Origin: Reyranella sp.
Lineage (GTDB): Bacteria > Pseudomonadota > Alphaproteobacteria > Reyranellales > Reyranellaceae
Assembly (NCBI GenBank): GCA_004296815.1
Contig: SCVT01000336.1
Coordinates: forward strand, 1 to 6,295
Direction: 5' to 3'
DNA length: 6,295 nt
Part shown: positions 1 to 5,420 of the stretch, piece after piece
How positions within the stretch are numbered: position 1 is the stretch's first letter
How the letters are laid out: each line of letters starts with the position of its first letter
Made by a program: the position numbers and the translations under genes
The notes under the pieces: generated by a model
What the model saw: only the letters and a program-made list of their open reading frames with translations
What the model was told of the DNA's origin: nothing
Database searches by the model: none

Positions 1-948
1 TACGCGCGCCAGACGATCCTGGCCGAGGTCGGCCCGGCCGGCCAGGCCAGGCTCGCAGCCGCGCATGTGCTCGTGGTCGGCGCGGGCGGGCTCGGCTGCC
101 CGGTGCTGCAGTATCTCGCGGGTGCGGGCGTCGGGCGGATCACCGTCGTCGATCACGATACGGTCGAAGTGACCAACCTCCATCGCCAGCCGCTCTACCG
201 CATCTCCGATATCGGCCGGCGCAAGGTCGAGGCGGCGCGCGAAGCGCTACAGGGCTACAATCCGGAGGTCCGGCTCGATGCCGTGGCCGAACGGCTGACG
301 CCGCAGAATGCGGCATCGCTCGTCGCGGCGTCCGATCTCGTTGTCGATGCCGCCGACAGCTTCGCCGTCACTTACATGCTGAGCGACGCCTGCTTCGCAG
401 CGGCCAAGCCGCTGGTCAGCGCGTCCGTGATCGGGCTCACCGGCTATGCCGGTGCTTTCTGCGGCAGCGGCCCGAGCTACCGCGCGGTGTTCCCTGAAGT
501 GTCGATCGACGGCGGCACCTGCGACACGGTGGGCGTGCTGGGCACTGCGGTGGCGGTGCTGGGCGGCCTGCAGGCGCACATCGCGCTGCATCTTCTGCTC
601 GGCCTCGAACCGTCGCCGTTGGGCAAGGTCGTGACCTTCGACGCGAAGCGCCTGGCGTTCGGCGGCTTCGGCTTCGACGGCAGCCCCGAGCCTGACGAGG
701 CGCTGCCGTTCATCGCTGCCGACGCGGTGCGGCCGGACGATATCGTGGTCGACCTGCGCGGCCTCGACGAGGCGCCGGTCTCGCCCTTCGCCGGTGCGCG
801 ACGGCTGATGGTCGATACGATCGACAAGCTGGAAAGGACGGACGGGCGGGTGGTGCTGGCCTGTCGCAGCGGCCAGCGCTCTCTGATGGCGGCCGATCGC
901 CTGCGCGCGCGCGGCATGACGAACCTCGCGCTGGTGGCGCTGGGCTAG
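1..948 (+). CDS. ThiF/MoeB (HesA) family adenylyltransferase with C-terminal rhodanese-like domain, 5' partial
   Basis: Activates the C-terminal Gly-Gly of a ubiquitin-like sulfur carrier (MoaD or ThiS) by ATP-dependent adenylation. The frame is open from base 1 and begins YARQTILAEVG, the usual family start, so only a few N-terminal residues lie outside the window; the GTG at 67 is too late because it falls on the nucleotide-binding strand. Visible in window residue numbers: GAGGLG at 27-32, DHDTVEVTNLHRQ at 51-63 (Asp, Asn, Arg, Gln of the ATP site), Lys75, Asp119 (metal-binding Asp), and Cys174 in the TCDTVGVLG segment at the catalytic-cysteine position. The rhodanese-like part runs from about 246 to 315, with the active-site loop CRSGQRS (Cys288). 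The usual zinc CxxC is SYRA at 159-162, and the second CxxC is also absent. The gene converges on moaE-moaD, which supports MoaD as partner; a ThiF role in thiamine synthesis is equally possible because the upstream genes are not visible. Confidence 0.9.
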   Translation, partial: YARQTILAEVGPAGQARLAAAHVLVVGAGGLGCPVLQYLAGAGVGRITVVDHDTVEVTNLHRQPLYRISDIGRRKVEAAREALQGYNPEVRLDAVAERLTPQNAASLVAASDLVVDAADSFAVTYMLSDACFAAAKPLVSASVIGLTGYAGAFCGSGPSYRAVFPEVSIDGGTCDTVGVLGTAVAVLGGLQAHIALHLLLGLEPSPLGKVVTFDAKRLAFGGFGFDGSPEPDEALPFIAADAVRPDDIVVDLRGLDEAPVSPFAGARRLMVDTIDKLERTDGRVVLACRSGQRSLMAADRLRARGMTNLALVALG

Positions 949-1418
949 GGCTTCTTCTCCCAGCGCGCGGCGGCGGCATCGTCGCCTTCGTGCGCACCGA
1001 CCCACTTCTCGCCGGCGGGAGTCTCCTCGAGCTTCCAGAACGGCGCCTTGGTCTTCAGCCAGTCGACCAGGAATTCGCAGGCCTCGAAGGCGGCCTCACG
1101 GTGCGGCGATCCGACGGCCACGAGAACGATGCGGTCGCCCGCTTCCATGCGGCCGTAGCGGTGCACGATCAACGTGGCCTCGAGCGGCCAGCGCCGGTTG
1201 GCCTCGGCCTCGATCTCCTGCAGGGCCGTCTCGGTCATGCCGGGATAGTGCTCGAGCGTCAGCGCATCCACGCGATCCCGATGATAGCCCTCGCGCACGT
1301 GCATCTCGCGCACCAGGCCCACGAACACCGCGAGCCCACCAATGCGCTTGTTGCCGTCGGTGAGCTTGCTGAGCTCCGCGCCGACGTCGAAGTCCGCTTC
1401 CTGGACGCGGACGCTCAT
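945..1418 (-). CDS. moaE: Molybdopterin synthase catalytic (large) subunit MoaE
   Basis: Forms the molybdopterin synthase heterotetramer with MoaD in the cytoplasm and inserts two sulfurs into cyclic pyranopterin monophosphate to make molybdopterin. The 157-residue length is normal. Diagnostic segments are GLVREMH (Arg37), LEHYPGMTE (about 55-63), VHRYGRM (85-91), SPHREAAFEACEFL (104-117) and LKTKAPFWKLE (121-131). Lys122 and Lys129 match the two catalytic lysines of the E. coli enzyme (Lys119 and Lys126). The ATG at 1418 lies 15 bp after the moaD stop, with only a weak G-rich ribosome site, so coupled translation is likely. The TAG stop shares the CTAG at 945-948 with the convergent gene. 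Last gene of the uvrC-pgsA-moaD-moaE block. Confidence 0.96.
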   Translation of the reverse strand: MSVRVQEADFDVGAELSKLTDGNKRIGGLAVFVGLVREMHVREGYHRDRVDALTLEHYPGMTETALQEIEAEANRRWPLEATLIVHRYGRMEAGDRIVLVAVGSPHREAAFEACEFLVDWLKTKAPFWKLEETPAGEKWVGAHEGDDAAAARWEKKP

Positions 1419-1433
1419 CTCAGCCGCCCCATC

Positions 1434-1685
1434 TCAGCCACCCGTGAAGGGAGGGAAGAACGCGACCTCGCGCGCGCCGGCGAGCTTCACGTCGAAGGTC
1501 GCGGTGCGCTGATCGACGGCGGCGCCGAACGCGGCGCCTTCGGCCAGCGCCTCGGCATGGCCCGGGCTGCGGGCACGCAGCCAGACGACAAGATCGCCCA
1601 CGGTGTCCACGTCGGCGGGCGGCGAGACCTCTTCCTCGGGCAGACCGACGGTGCGCTTCATCCAGGCGAAGTAGCGGACCTTCAT
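1434..1685 (-). CDS. moaD: Molybdopterin synthase sulfur carrier (small) subunit MoaD
   Basis: Ubiquitin-like sulfur carrier of 83 residues. Its C-terminal glycine is adenylated by a MoeB-type enzyme and converted to a thiocarboxylate, which MoaE uses for dithiolene formation in molybdopterin synthesis. The sequence starts MKVRYFAWMKRTVG, typical of the family, has the TVGDLVVWLR helix at about 28-37 and ends in the required Gly-Gly (FFPPFTGG). The ATG at 1685-1683 overlaps the pgsA stop in an ATGA, with GGAAG four bases upstream inside the pgsA end, so translation is probably coupled to pgsA. A longer in-frame reading that extends upstream to 2171 is only the shadow of pgsA and is not used. 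Length, start motif and tail all fit moaD. Confidence 0.95.
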   Translation of the reverse strand: MKVRYFAWMKRTVGLPEEEVSPPADVDTVGDLVVWLRARSPGHAEALAEGAAFGAAVDQRTATFDVKLAGAREVAFFPPFTGG

Positions 1686-2236
1686 TTTTCTTCCGCCATA
1701 TGGCGCAGGCCGGTCCGCAGATAGTCCCAGCCGGTGATCAGGGTCAGCGCCGCGGCGATCCAGATCAGGACGAGACCCGCCTGGGTGACCCAGGGCGACG
1801 CGGCGTCGCCGACCAGCAGCGCGGCGATCGCCACCATCTGCACCGCGGTCTTCCACTTGGCGAGCGCGCTGACCGGCAGGCCGACCCGCAGCTCGGCCAG
1901 GAACTCGCGCAGGCCGGAGACCAGGATCTCGCGGGCGAGGATGATCAGGGCGGCCAGCACGTGGATGCCGCGCAGCGGGCCGAATTCGACCAGCATGACC
2001 AGCGCAGCGGCGACCAGCAGCTTGTCGGCGATCGGATCGAGGAAGCGGCCGAAGCGCGAGATCTGGTGGTAGCGGCGCGCGAAGTAACCGTCGAACCAGT
2101 CGGTGACGGCGGCGATCACGAACAGGATCATCGACAGCCACTGCGCCCAGCCGCGGTCGAGCCAGAAGCACGCGACGACCAGCGGGATCGCCACGATCCG
2201 CGACAGCGTCAGCATGTTGGGCAGGTTGAAGAGCAT
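1682..2236 (-). CDS. pgsA: CDP-diacylglycerol--glycerol-3-phosphate 3-phosphatidyltransferase
   Basis: Integral inner-membrane enzyme that makes phosphatidylglycerol phosphate from CDP-diacylglycerol and glycerol-3-phosphate, the committed step to phosphatidylglycerol and cardiolipin. The 184-residue product carries the complete CDP-alcohol phosphotransferase signature D-x2-DG-x2-AR-x8-G-x3-D-x3-D at residues 46-71 (Asp46, Asp49, Asp67, Asp71). Hydrophobic membrane segments lie at about 8-26, 30-45, 74-85, 90-102, 126-142 and 148-168. The N-terminus LFNLPNMLTLSRI is typical of PgsA, which supports the ATG at 2236 rather than any upstream start. AAGG eight bases before the ATG overlaps the uvrC TAA stop, and the gap to uvrC is 10 bp. 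The uvrC-pgsA pair is conserved in many proteobacteria. A phosphatidylserine or phosphatidylcholine synthase is less likely given the length and this neighbourhood. Confidence 0.95.
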   Translation of the reverse strand: MLFNLPNMLTLSRIVAIPLVVACFWLDRGWAQWLSMILFVIAAVTDWFDGYFARRYHQISRFGRFLDPIADKLLVAAALVMLVEFGPLRGIHVLAALIILAREILVSGLREFLAELRVGLPVSALAKWKTAVQMVAIAALLVGDAASPWVTQAGLVLIWIAAALTLITGWDYLRTGLRHMAEEK

Positions 2237-2246
2237 GGGCCCGACC

Positions 2247-4136
2247 TTAGCGACCGCCCCGGAAGTGGTCATGGATTTTCTGGGCGAGCGCGTCGGAGAT
2301 TCCCTGCACGGACTTGATGTCCTCCAGCGTCGCCGCGCCCACCGCACGGGCACTGCCGAAATGGTTGAGGAGCGCACGCTTGCGGCCGGCGCCGATGCCC
2401 GGCACCTCGTCGAGCGCGGACCGCGTGATGTCGGCGGCGCGCCGCGTGCGGTGCGTGCCGATTGCGAAGCGGTGGGCCTCGTCGCGCAGGCGTTGTAGGA
2501 AATAGAGCACGGGATCGCGCGGCTCGAGCGAGAAGGGCGGCTTGCCGTGGACGAAGAAGCGCTCGCGGCCGGCGTCGCGGTCCGGCCCCTTGGCGATGCC
2601 GACCATGGCGATGTCGTCGAGGCCGAGCTCGACCATCACCTGACGCGCTGCCTCGAGCTGCCCCTGGCCGCCGTCGATCAGCACCAGGTCGGGCCAGTGC
2701 TCGTCGTCGCGGTCGGGGTTCTCCTTGAGAGCGCGGCCGAAGCGCCGGCTCATGACCTCGCGCATCATCGCGAAGTCGTCGCCGGCGGCACCCTCGCTCT
2801 TGATGTTGAACTTGCGATAGGCGTTCTTGTTGAAGCCGTCCGGGCCCGCGACGATCATCGCGCCGATCGGGGCGGTGCCCTGGATGTGGCTGTTGTCGTA
2901 GACTTCGATGCGCTCGGGCGGCGCATCGAGCGCGAAGATGCGCGCCACGCCTTCGAGGAGCTGGCGCTGCGTGCCGCGCTCGGCCATGCGGCGGGCCAGC
3001 GCCTCGCGCGCGTTGTTGACGGCCTGGTCGAGCGCGTCCTTCTGGTCGCCGCGCTTGGGCTGACGGATCTCGACCTTGTGGCCGGCGGAGAGCGCGAGCG
3101 CGGCCTCCATCAGCTCGCGCTCGGCGACCTCGTGGCTGGTCAGGATCAGCTTCGGCGCCTGTCGCGCCTCGTAGAACTGGCCGATGAAGGCCTCGAGCAC
3201 CTGCGGCTCGTCGAGGTCCCTTCCGTGGCTCGGGAAGTAGGCGCGGTTGCCGAGATTCTGGCCGGCGCGCAGGAAGAACACCTGCACGCAGATCTGCCCG
3301 CCCTCGAGGTGGGCGGCGAAGATGTCGGCCTCGTCGATCGACGGCAGGCTGATCGACTGGTGCGACTGGATGTGCGCGAGCGCCCGGATGCGGTCACGCA
3401 GCACGGCGGCGCCCTCGAACTCGAGATTGGCCGAGGCTTGCTCCATGCGGACCGAGAGCTTCTGCTGGATCTCGCGATTGCGGCCGCCGAGGAAGCCGCG
3501 CACCTCGTCGACGATGGCGTCGTACTCGGGCTTCTCGATGCGGCCGACGCACGGCGCGGTGCAGCGCTTGATCTGGTACTGCAGGCAGGGCCGGGTGCGC
3601 GTCGAGAAGACGCCGTCGGAGCAGGAGCGCAGCGGGAAAGCGCGCTGCAGGGCGTAGAGCGTGCGGTTGACCGCGGTCGCCGAGGCGAAGGGGCCGAAAT
3701 ACTCGTTGCCGGCCTCGCGCGTGCCGCGATGCTTGGCGAGCTGCGGCCATTCGGTGTCGCGGCGGATGACGATGTAGGGAAACGACTTGTCGTCGCGCAG
3801 CAGCACGTTGAAGCGCGGCCGGAAGCGCTTGATCAGGTTGTTCTCGAGCAGCAGCGCCTCGGCTTCGCTGTCGGTGACCGAGAACTCCATGTTGGTGGTC
3901 GCCGAGACCATGCGCATCAGGCGCGTAGCGAGGCGCGTCGGCTGGGTGTAGGCGGCGACGCGGCTGCGCAGCGAGCGCGCCTTGCCGACGTACAGGACCT
4001 CGCCGTCGGCCGCGATCATGCGATAGACGCCCGGCTTGCGCGGCAGGGTGCGCACGAACTCGGCGATGATCCGCATGCCGTCGGCGAGCGAACCTTCGCT
4101 GGGAGTTACGAGATCGAGATCGGTCTCTTCGGTCAC
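2247..4136 (-). CDS. uvrC: Excinuclease ABC subunit UvrC
   Basis: Nuclease of UvrABC nucleotide excision repair; makes the 3' and 5' cuts around a lesion after UvrB loading. With the GTG at 4136 the product has 629 residues. Order of parts: GIY-YIG nuclease with GVY at 36-38, YVG at 49-51 and Glu98; four cysteines at 172, 184, 192 and 196 whose 12-8-4 spacing matches the reported [4Fe-4S] ligands of E. coli UvrC; UVR helix region near 220-255; RNase H-like nuclease with YDNSHIQGT (Asp414) and LIDGGQGQL (Asp488); and a C-terminal helix-hairpin-helix pair from about 574 (DEVPGIGAGRKR). The start is uncertain: TTG at 4250 (667 residues) and ATG at 4076 (609 residues) are in frame, and none has a clear ribosome site. 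The GTG gives the short leader before GMRII that is usual in the family. First gene of the minus-strand block. Confidence 0.96.
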   Translation of the reverse strand: MTEETDLDLVTPSEGSLADGMRIIAEFVRTLPRKPGVYRMIAADGEVLYVGKARSLRSRVAAYTQPTRLATRLMRMVSATTNMEFSVTDSEAEALLLENNLIKRFRPRFNVLLRDDKSFPYIVIRRDTEWPQLAKHRGTREAGNEYFGPFASATAVNRTLYALQRAFPLRSCSDGVFSTRTRPCLQYQIKRCTAPCVGRIEKPEYDAIVDEVRGFLGGRNREIQQKLSVRMEQASANLEFEGAAVLRDRIRALAHIQSHQSISLPSIDEADIFAAHLEGGQICVQVFFLRAGQNLGNRAYFPSHGRDLDEPQVLEAFIGQFYEARQAPKLILTSHEVAERELMEAALALSAGHKVEIRQPKRGDQKDALDQAVNNAREALARRMAERGTQRQLLEGVARIFALDAPPERIEVYDNSHIQGTAPIGAMIVAGPDGFNKNAYRKFNIKSEGAAGDDFAMMREVMSRRFGRALKENPDRDDEHWPDLVLIDGGQGQLEAARQVMVELGLDDIAMVGIAKGPDRDAGRERFFVHGKPPFSLEPRDPVLYFLQRLRDEAHRFAIGTHRTRRAADITRSALDEVPGIGAGRKRALLNHFGSARAVGAATLEDIKSVQGISDALAQKIHDHFRGGR

Positions 4137-4251
4137 TGAACGGGTCGGTCCATCGGGCGCGCACAATGGGTCGGACGGGCCATGTGGGGAAGTCTGTGAA
4201 AAAGCCCTGCGCCCCTCAGGTGTTACGCCAACGTCACCGTGTTGACTCAAT

Positions 4252-4286
4252 GTAGGGGCGGTGGCAGTCGCCTGCCACCGCCCTAC
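4252..4286. repeat. GC-rich palindrome (REP-like hairpin) between phoH and uvrC
   Basis: The left arm at 4252-4267 and the right arm at 4272-4286 are inverted copies that pair over 15 bp with a single bulged G in the left arm and a TCGC loop. No T-tract follows on either strand, so it is not a standard intrinsic terminator, although it could stop or protect the end of the phoH message. The form resembles dispersed intergenic palindromes, but this window contains one copy only, so dispersal is an inference. Confidence 0.75.
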
Positions 4287-4392
4287 TAAGCCGATGTTCC
4301 GATTGATCTTTCAGCCGTTTCGGCAAACTGCAGAAAAGGCTGGCGGAGCGAATTGTTCCCGGTTCAGTCCAATCGGCTGGCGCGCTTCGATG

Positions 4393-4401
4393 TGTGGATA
4401 A
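4393..4401 (-). promoter_or_regulatory. Single perfect DnaA-box sequence
   Basis: The minus strand reads TTATCCACA, identical to the strongest E. coli DnaA box. It lies 12 bases beyond the phoH stop in gene-free sequence. I see no second box, no AT-rich unwinding region and no origin-linked gene, so an origin is not supported. It could be a DnaA titration or regulatory site, or a chance match. Confidence 0.4.
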
Positions 4402-4412
4402 GTTGGGTGGCT

Positions 4413-5138
4413 TTACAGCACCGACAGCATCCGCCCGACCAGCGGGTGGCGCACGACGTCCTCCTGGGTGAGCCGGACGACCGCGACGTCGTCGAGGCCT
4501 TCGAGCTTGGTCCCGATGTTGGCGAGGCCCGACAATTCCGGCAGCAGGTCGGTCTGGTCGGGGTCGCCGGTCATCACCATGGTCGAGTGCCAGCCCAGCC
4601 GGGTCAGCAGCATCTTGAGCTGGCCGTAGGTGCAGTTCTGCGCCTCGTCGATCAGCACGAAGGCGTTGTTCAGCGTGCGGCCGCGCATGAAGGCGACCGG
4701 CGCGATCTCGATCGTGCCGTCATCGAGATGCTGGCGGAGCCGCTTGGGGCCCATCCGGTCGTTCAGCGCGTCCCAGAGCGGGCGCAGGTAGGGGTCGAGT
4801 TTCTCGCGCATGTCGCCGGGCAGGAAGCCCAGGTTCTCGCCGGCCTCGACGGCCGGCCGGGACAGCACGATCCGCGAGACCGTGCCGGCCTCGAGGGCTT
4901 CCACGGCGGCGCAGATGGCGAGGTAGGTCTTGCCGGTGCCGGCCGGGCCCAGCGCCACGGTCAGCGGTTTCGAGTCTATCGCCTCCATCAAGACCCGTTG
5001 GTTGTCGCTCCTCGGTCGGACTTTCTTGACGTAGCTCTGATCGCGATCGTTGGCCGGAGTGTTGTCGAAGACGAGATTGTGAATACGGGCGCTATCGATG
5101 GTGTGCAGCTTGGCGCGACGTGCGGCGCGTTTGGCCAT
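4413..5138 (-). CDS. phoH: PhoH family P-loop ATPase
   Basis: Cytoplasmic ATPase related to the phosphate-starvation protein PhoH; family members are linked to RNA metabolism, but the substrate is not established. The 241-residue protein is a stand-alone ATPase domain with a basic N-terminus (MAKRAARRAK). It has Walker A GPAGTGKT at 64-71, SRPAVEAGENLGFLPG at 93-108, Walker B AFVLIDEAQN at 159-168 and the sensor-like TGDPDQTDL at 190-198. It lacks the extra N-terminal region of YbeZ-type proteins and is not beside ybeY or miaB, so it is the separate short paralogue. The ATG at 5138 is preceded by GGAG with a 7-nt spacer. The upstream region carries a strong intrinsic terminator and hairpins, which suggests control by termination or readthrough. 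No upstream promoter is evident between the terminator and the start. Confidence 0.93.
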   Translation of the reverse strand: MAKRAARRAKLHTIDSARIHNLVFDNTPANDRDQSYVKKVRPRSDNQRVLMEAIDSKPLTVALGPAGTGKTYLAICAAVEALEAGTVSRIVLSRPAVEAGENLGFLPGDMREKLDPYLRPLWDALNDRMGPKRLRQHLDDGTIEIAPVAFMRGRTLNNAFVLIDEAQNCTYGQLKMLLTRLGWHSTMVMTGDPDQTDLLPELSGLANIGTKLEGLDDVAVVRLTQEDVVRHPLVGRMLSVL

Positions 5139-5145
5139 ATTCGTA

Positions 5146-5149
5146 CTCC
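5146..5149 (-). promoter_or_regulatory. Ribosome binding site of phoH
   Basis: The minus strand shows GGAG seven bases before the ATG at 5138. This fixes the phoH start and lies outside the upstream terminator hairpin. Confidence 0.75.
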
Positions 5150-5184
5150 GGTGTCTTGGTCAGAGGAGCGGGACCGGTCGCCAG

Positions 5185-5216
5185 AAAACAAAAACGCCCC
5201 CGTGAACGGAGGCGTT
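5185..5216 (-). terminator. Intrinsic (Rho-independent) terminator upstream of phoH
   Basis: On the minus strand a 10-bp stem (5216-5207 with 5202-5193, one T-G wobble) closes a TTCA loop and runs directly into a T-tract, TTTGTTTT at 5192-5185. On the plus strand the same hairpin has no T-tract, so the direction is clear. It lies 46 nt before phoH, which leaves little room for a separate phoH promoter. It therefore ends either a small RNA or a phoH leader. Confidence 0.85.
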
Positions 5217-5362
5217 GGCGATCGATGGTCAGGCTGAGAGTGAGGCTGACAGGGCACGCGGTGGGGATTCCACCGGTGATCCGCGTTCCGTCGGGGGACA
5301 AGGTCCTCGAACGGATAAACACCTCCTTCAGCTACCGAGGAAAGCGTACGCCCAATCCCCGG
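5185..5362 (-). ncRNA. Putative structured leader or small RNA upstream of phoH
   Basis: The minus strand can form consecutive hairpins before the terminator. Hairpin I is a long imperfect stem (5323-5303 with 5299-5275) built from GGTG/CACC, ATCC/GGAT, GTTC/GAAC and GGAC/GTCC. Hairpin II is CGGTGG/CCACCG (5275-5270 with 5264-5259). Hairpin III is GTCAG/CTGAC (5250-5246 with 5232-5228), followed by the terminator. A long-range pair GGGGATT (5360-5354) with AATCCCC (5269-5263) competes with hairpin II. No good promoter was found, so the 5' end is a guess. I compared it by eye with tmRNA, SRP RNA, RNase P, 6S and common riboswitch motifs and saw no match. Either a cis-acting attenuator of phoH or a trans-acting RNA would fit. 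Confidence 0.5.
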
Positions 5363-5393
5363 CTTCCACCACCACATTTATGGTCTGCCACTG

Positions 5394-5417
5394 AAAATTA
5401 ACCCTAGGGAAAGGGTT
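5394..5417 (-). terminator. Weak candidate terminator after guaD
   Basis: Three bases beyond the guaD stop the minus strand has AACCCT and AGGGTT (5417-5412 with 5405-5400) around a 6-base loop, followed by AATTTT. The stem has only six pairs and the T-run is short, so termination would be partial. If it works, it separates guaD from the leader RNA and phoH. Confidence 0.4.
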
Positions 5418-5420
5418 TAT

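Larger units (their letters stand above)
4137..4412. other. Intergenic region between phoH and uvrC
   Basis: About 276 bp without a convincing gene. It holds the palindrome at 4252-4286 and the DnaA-box sequence at 4393-4401. If uvrC used the TTG at 4250, its coding region would reach the edge of the palindrome. I find no good sigma-70 promoter for uvrC; a TTGAGT near 4250 on the minus strand has no convincing -10 partner. No T-rich terminator follows phoH. Confidence 0.6.

Noticed and set aside
247..1005. Open frame on the minus strand opposite the adenylyltransferase
   Set aside because: Arg-, Ala- and His-rich with no recognisable motif; antisense shadow of a gene with clear ThiF/MoeB motifs.
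1686..2171. Upstream extension of the moaD frame
   Set aside because: It lies inside pgsA in another frame, is Arg/Ala/Pro-rich, and moaD has a family-typical start at 1685.
2237..2377. Upstream extension of the pgsA frame into uvrC
   Set aside because: The extra 47 residues are Arg/Ser-rich and unlike PgsA, while the ATG at 2236 has a ribosome site and a family-typical N-terminus.
2547..4139. Long open frame on the plus strand opposite uvrC (530 codons)
   Set aside because: Its product is a low-complexity mix of Asp, Glu, Ala, Val, Leu, Arg and His with no family motif. It is explained by high GC and by the strong coding of uvrC on the other strand.
5234..5252. Pho-box-like direct repeat before phoH (CTGTCAG and CTCTCAG on the minus strand)
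   Set aside because: The repeat period is 12 rather than 11 bases, the spacer is GC-rich, and it lies upstream of an intrinsic terminator within a probably transcribed leader, so a PhoB promoter site is not supported.
5263..5300. FMN-riboswitch-like string GGTGGAATCCCCACCG in the leader
   Set aside because: It resembles one arm of the FMN aptamer, but the other conserved FMN segments and their order are missing.
5330..5350. GAGGAAAG on the plus strand, as at the start of RNase P RNA
   Set aside because: The following conserved RNase P bases are absent, and the terminator shows that transcription is on the minus strand.
4988..5377. Longer open frames across the phoH leader on the minus strand
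   Set aside because: They overlap phoH in other frames and show no motif. Only the possible ATC-started peptide is kept, as a low-certainty finding.
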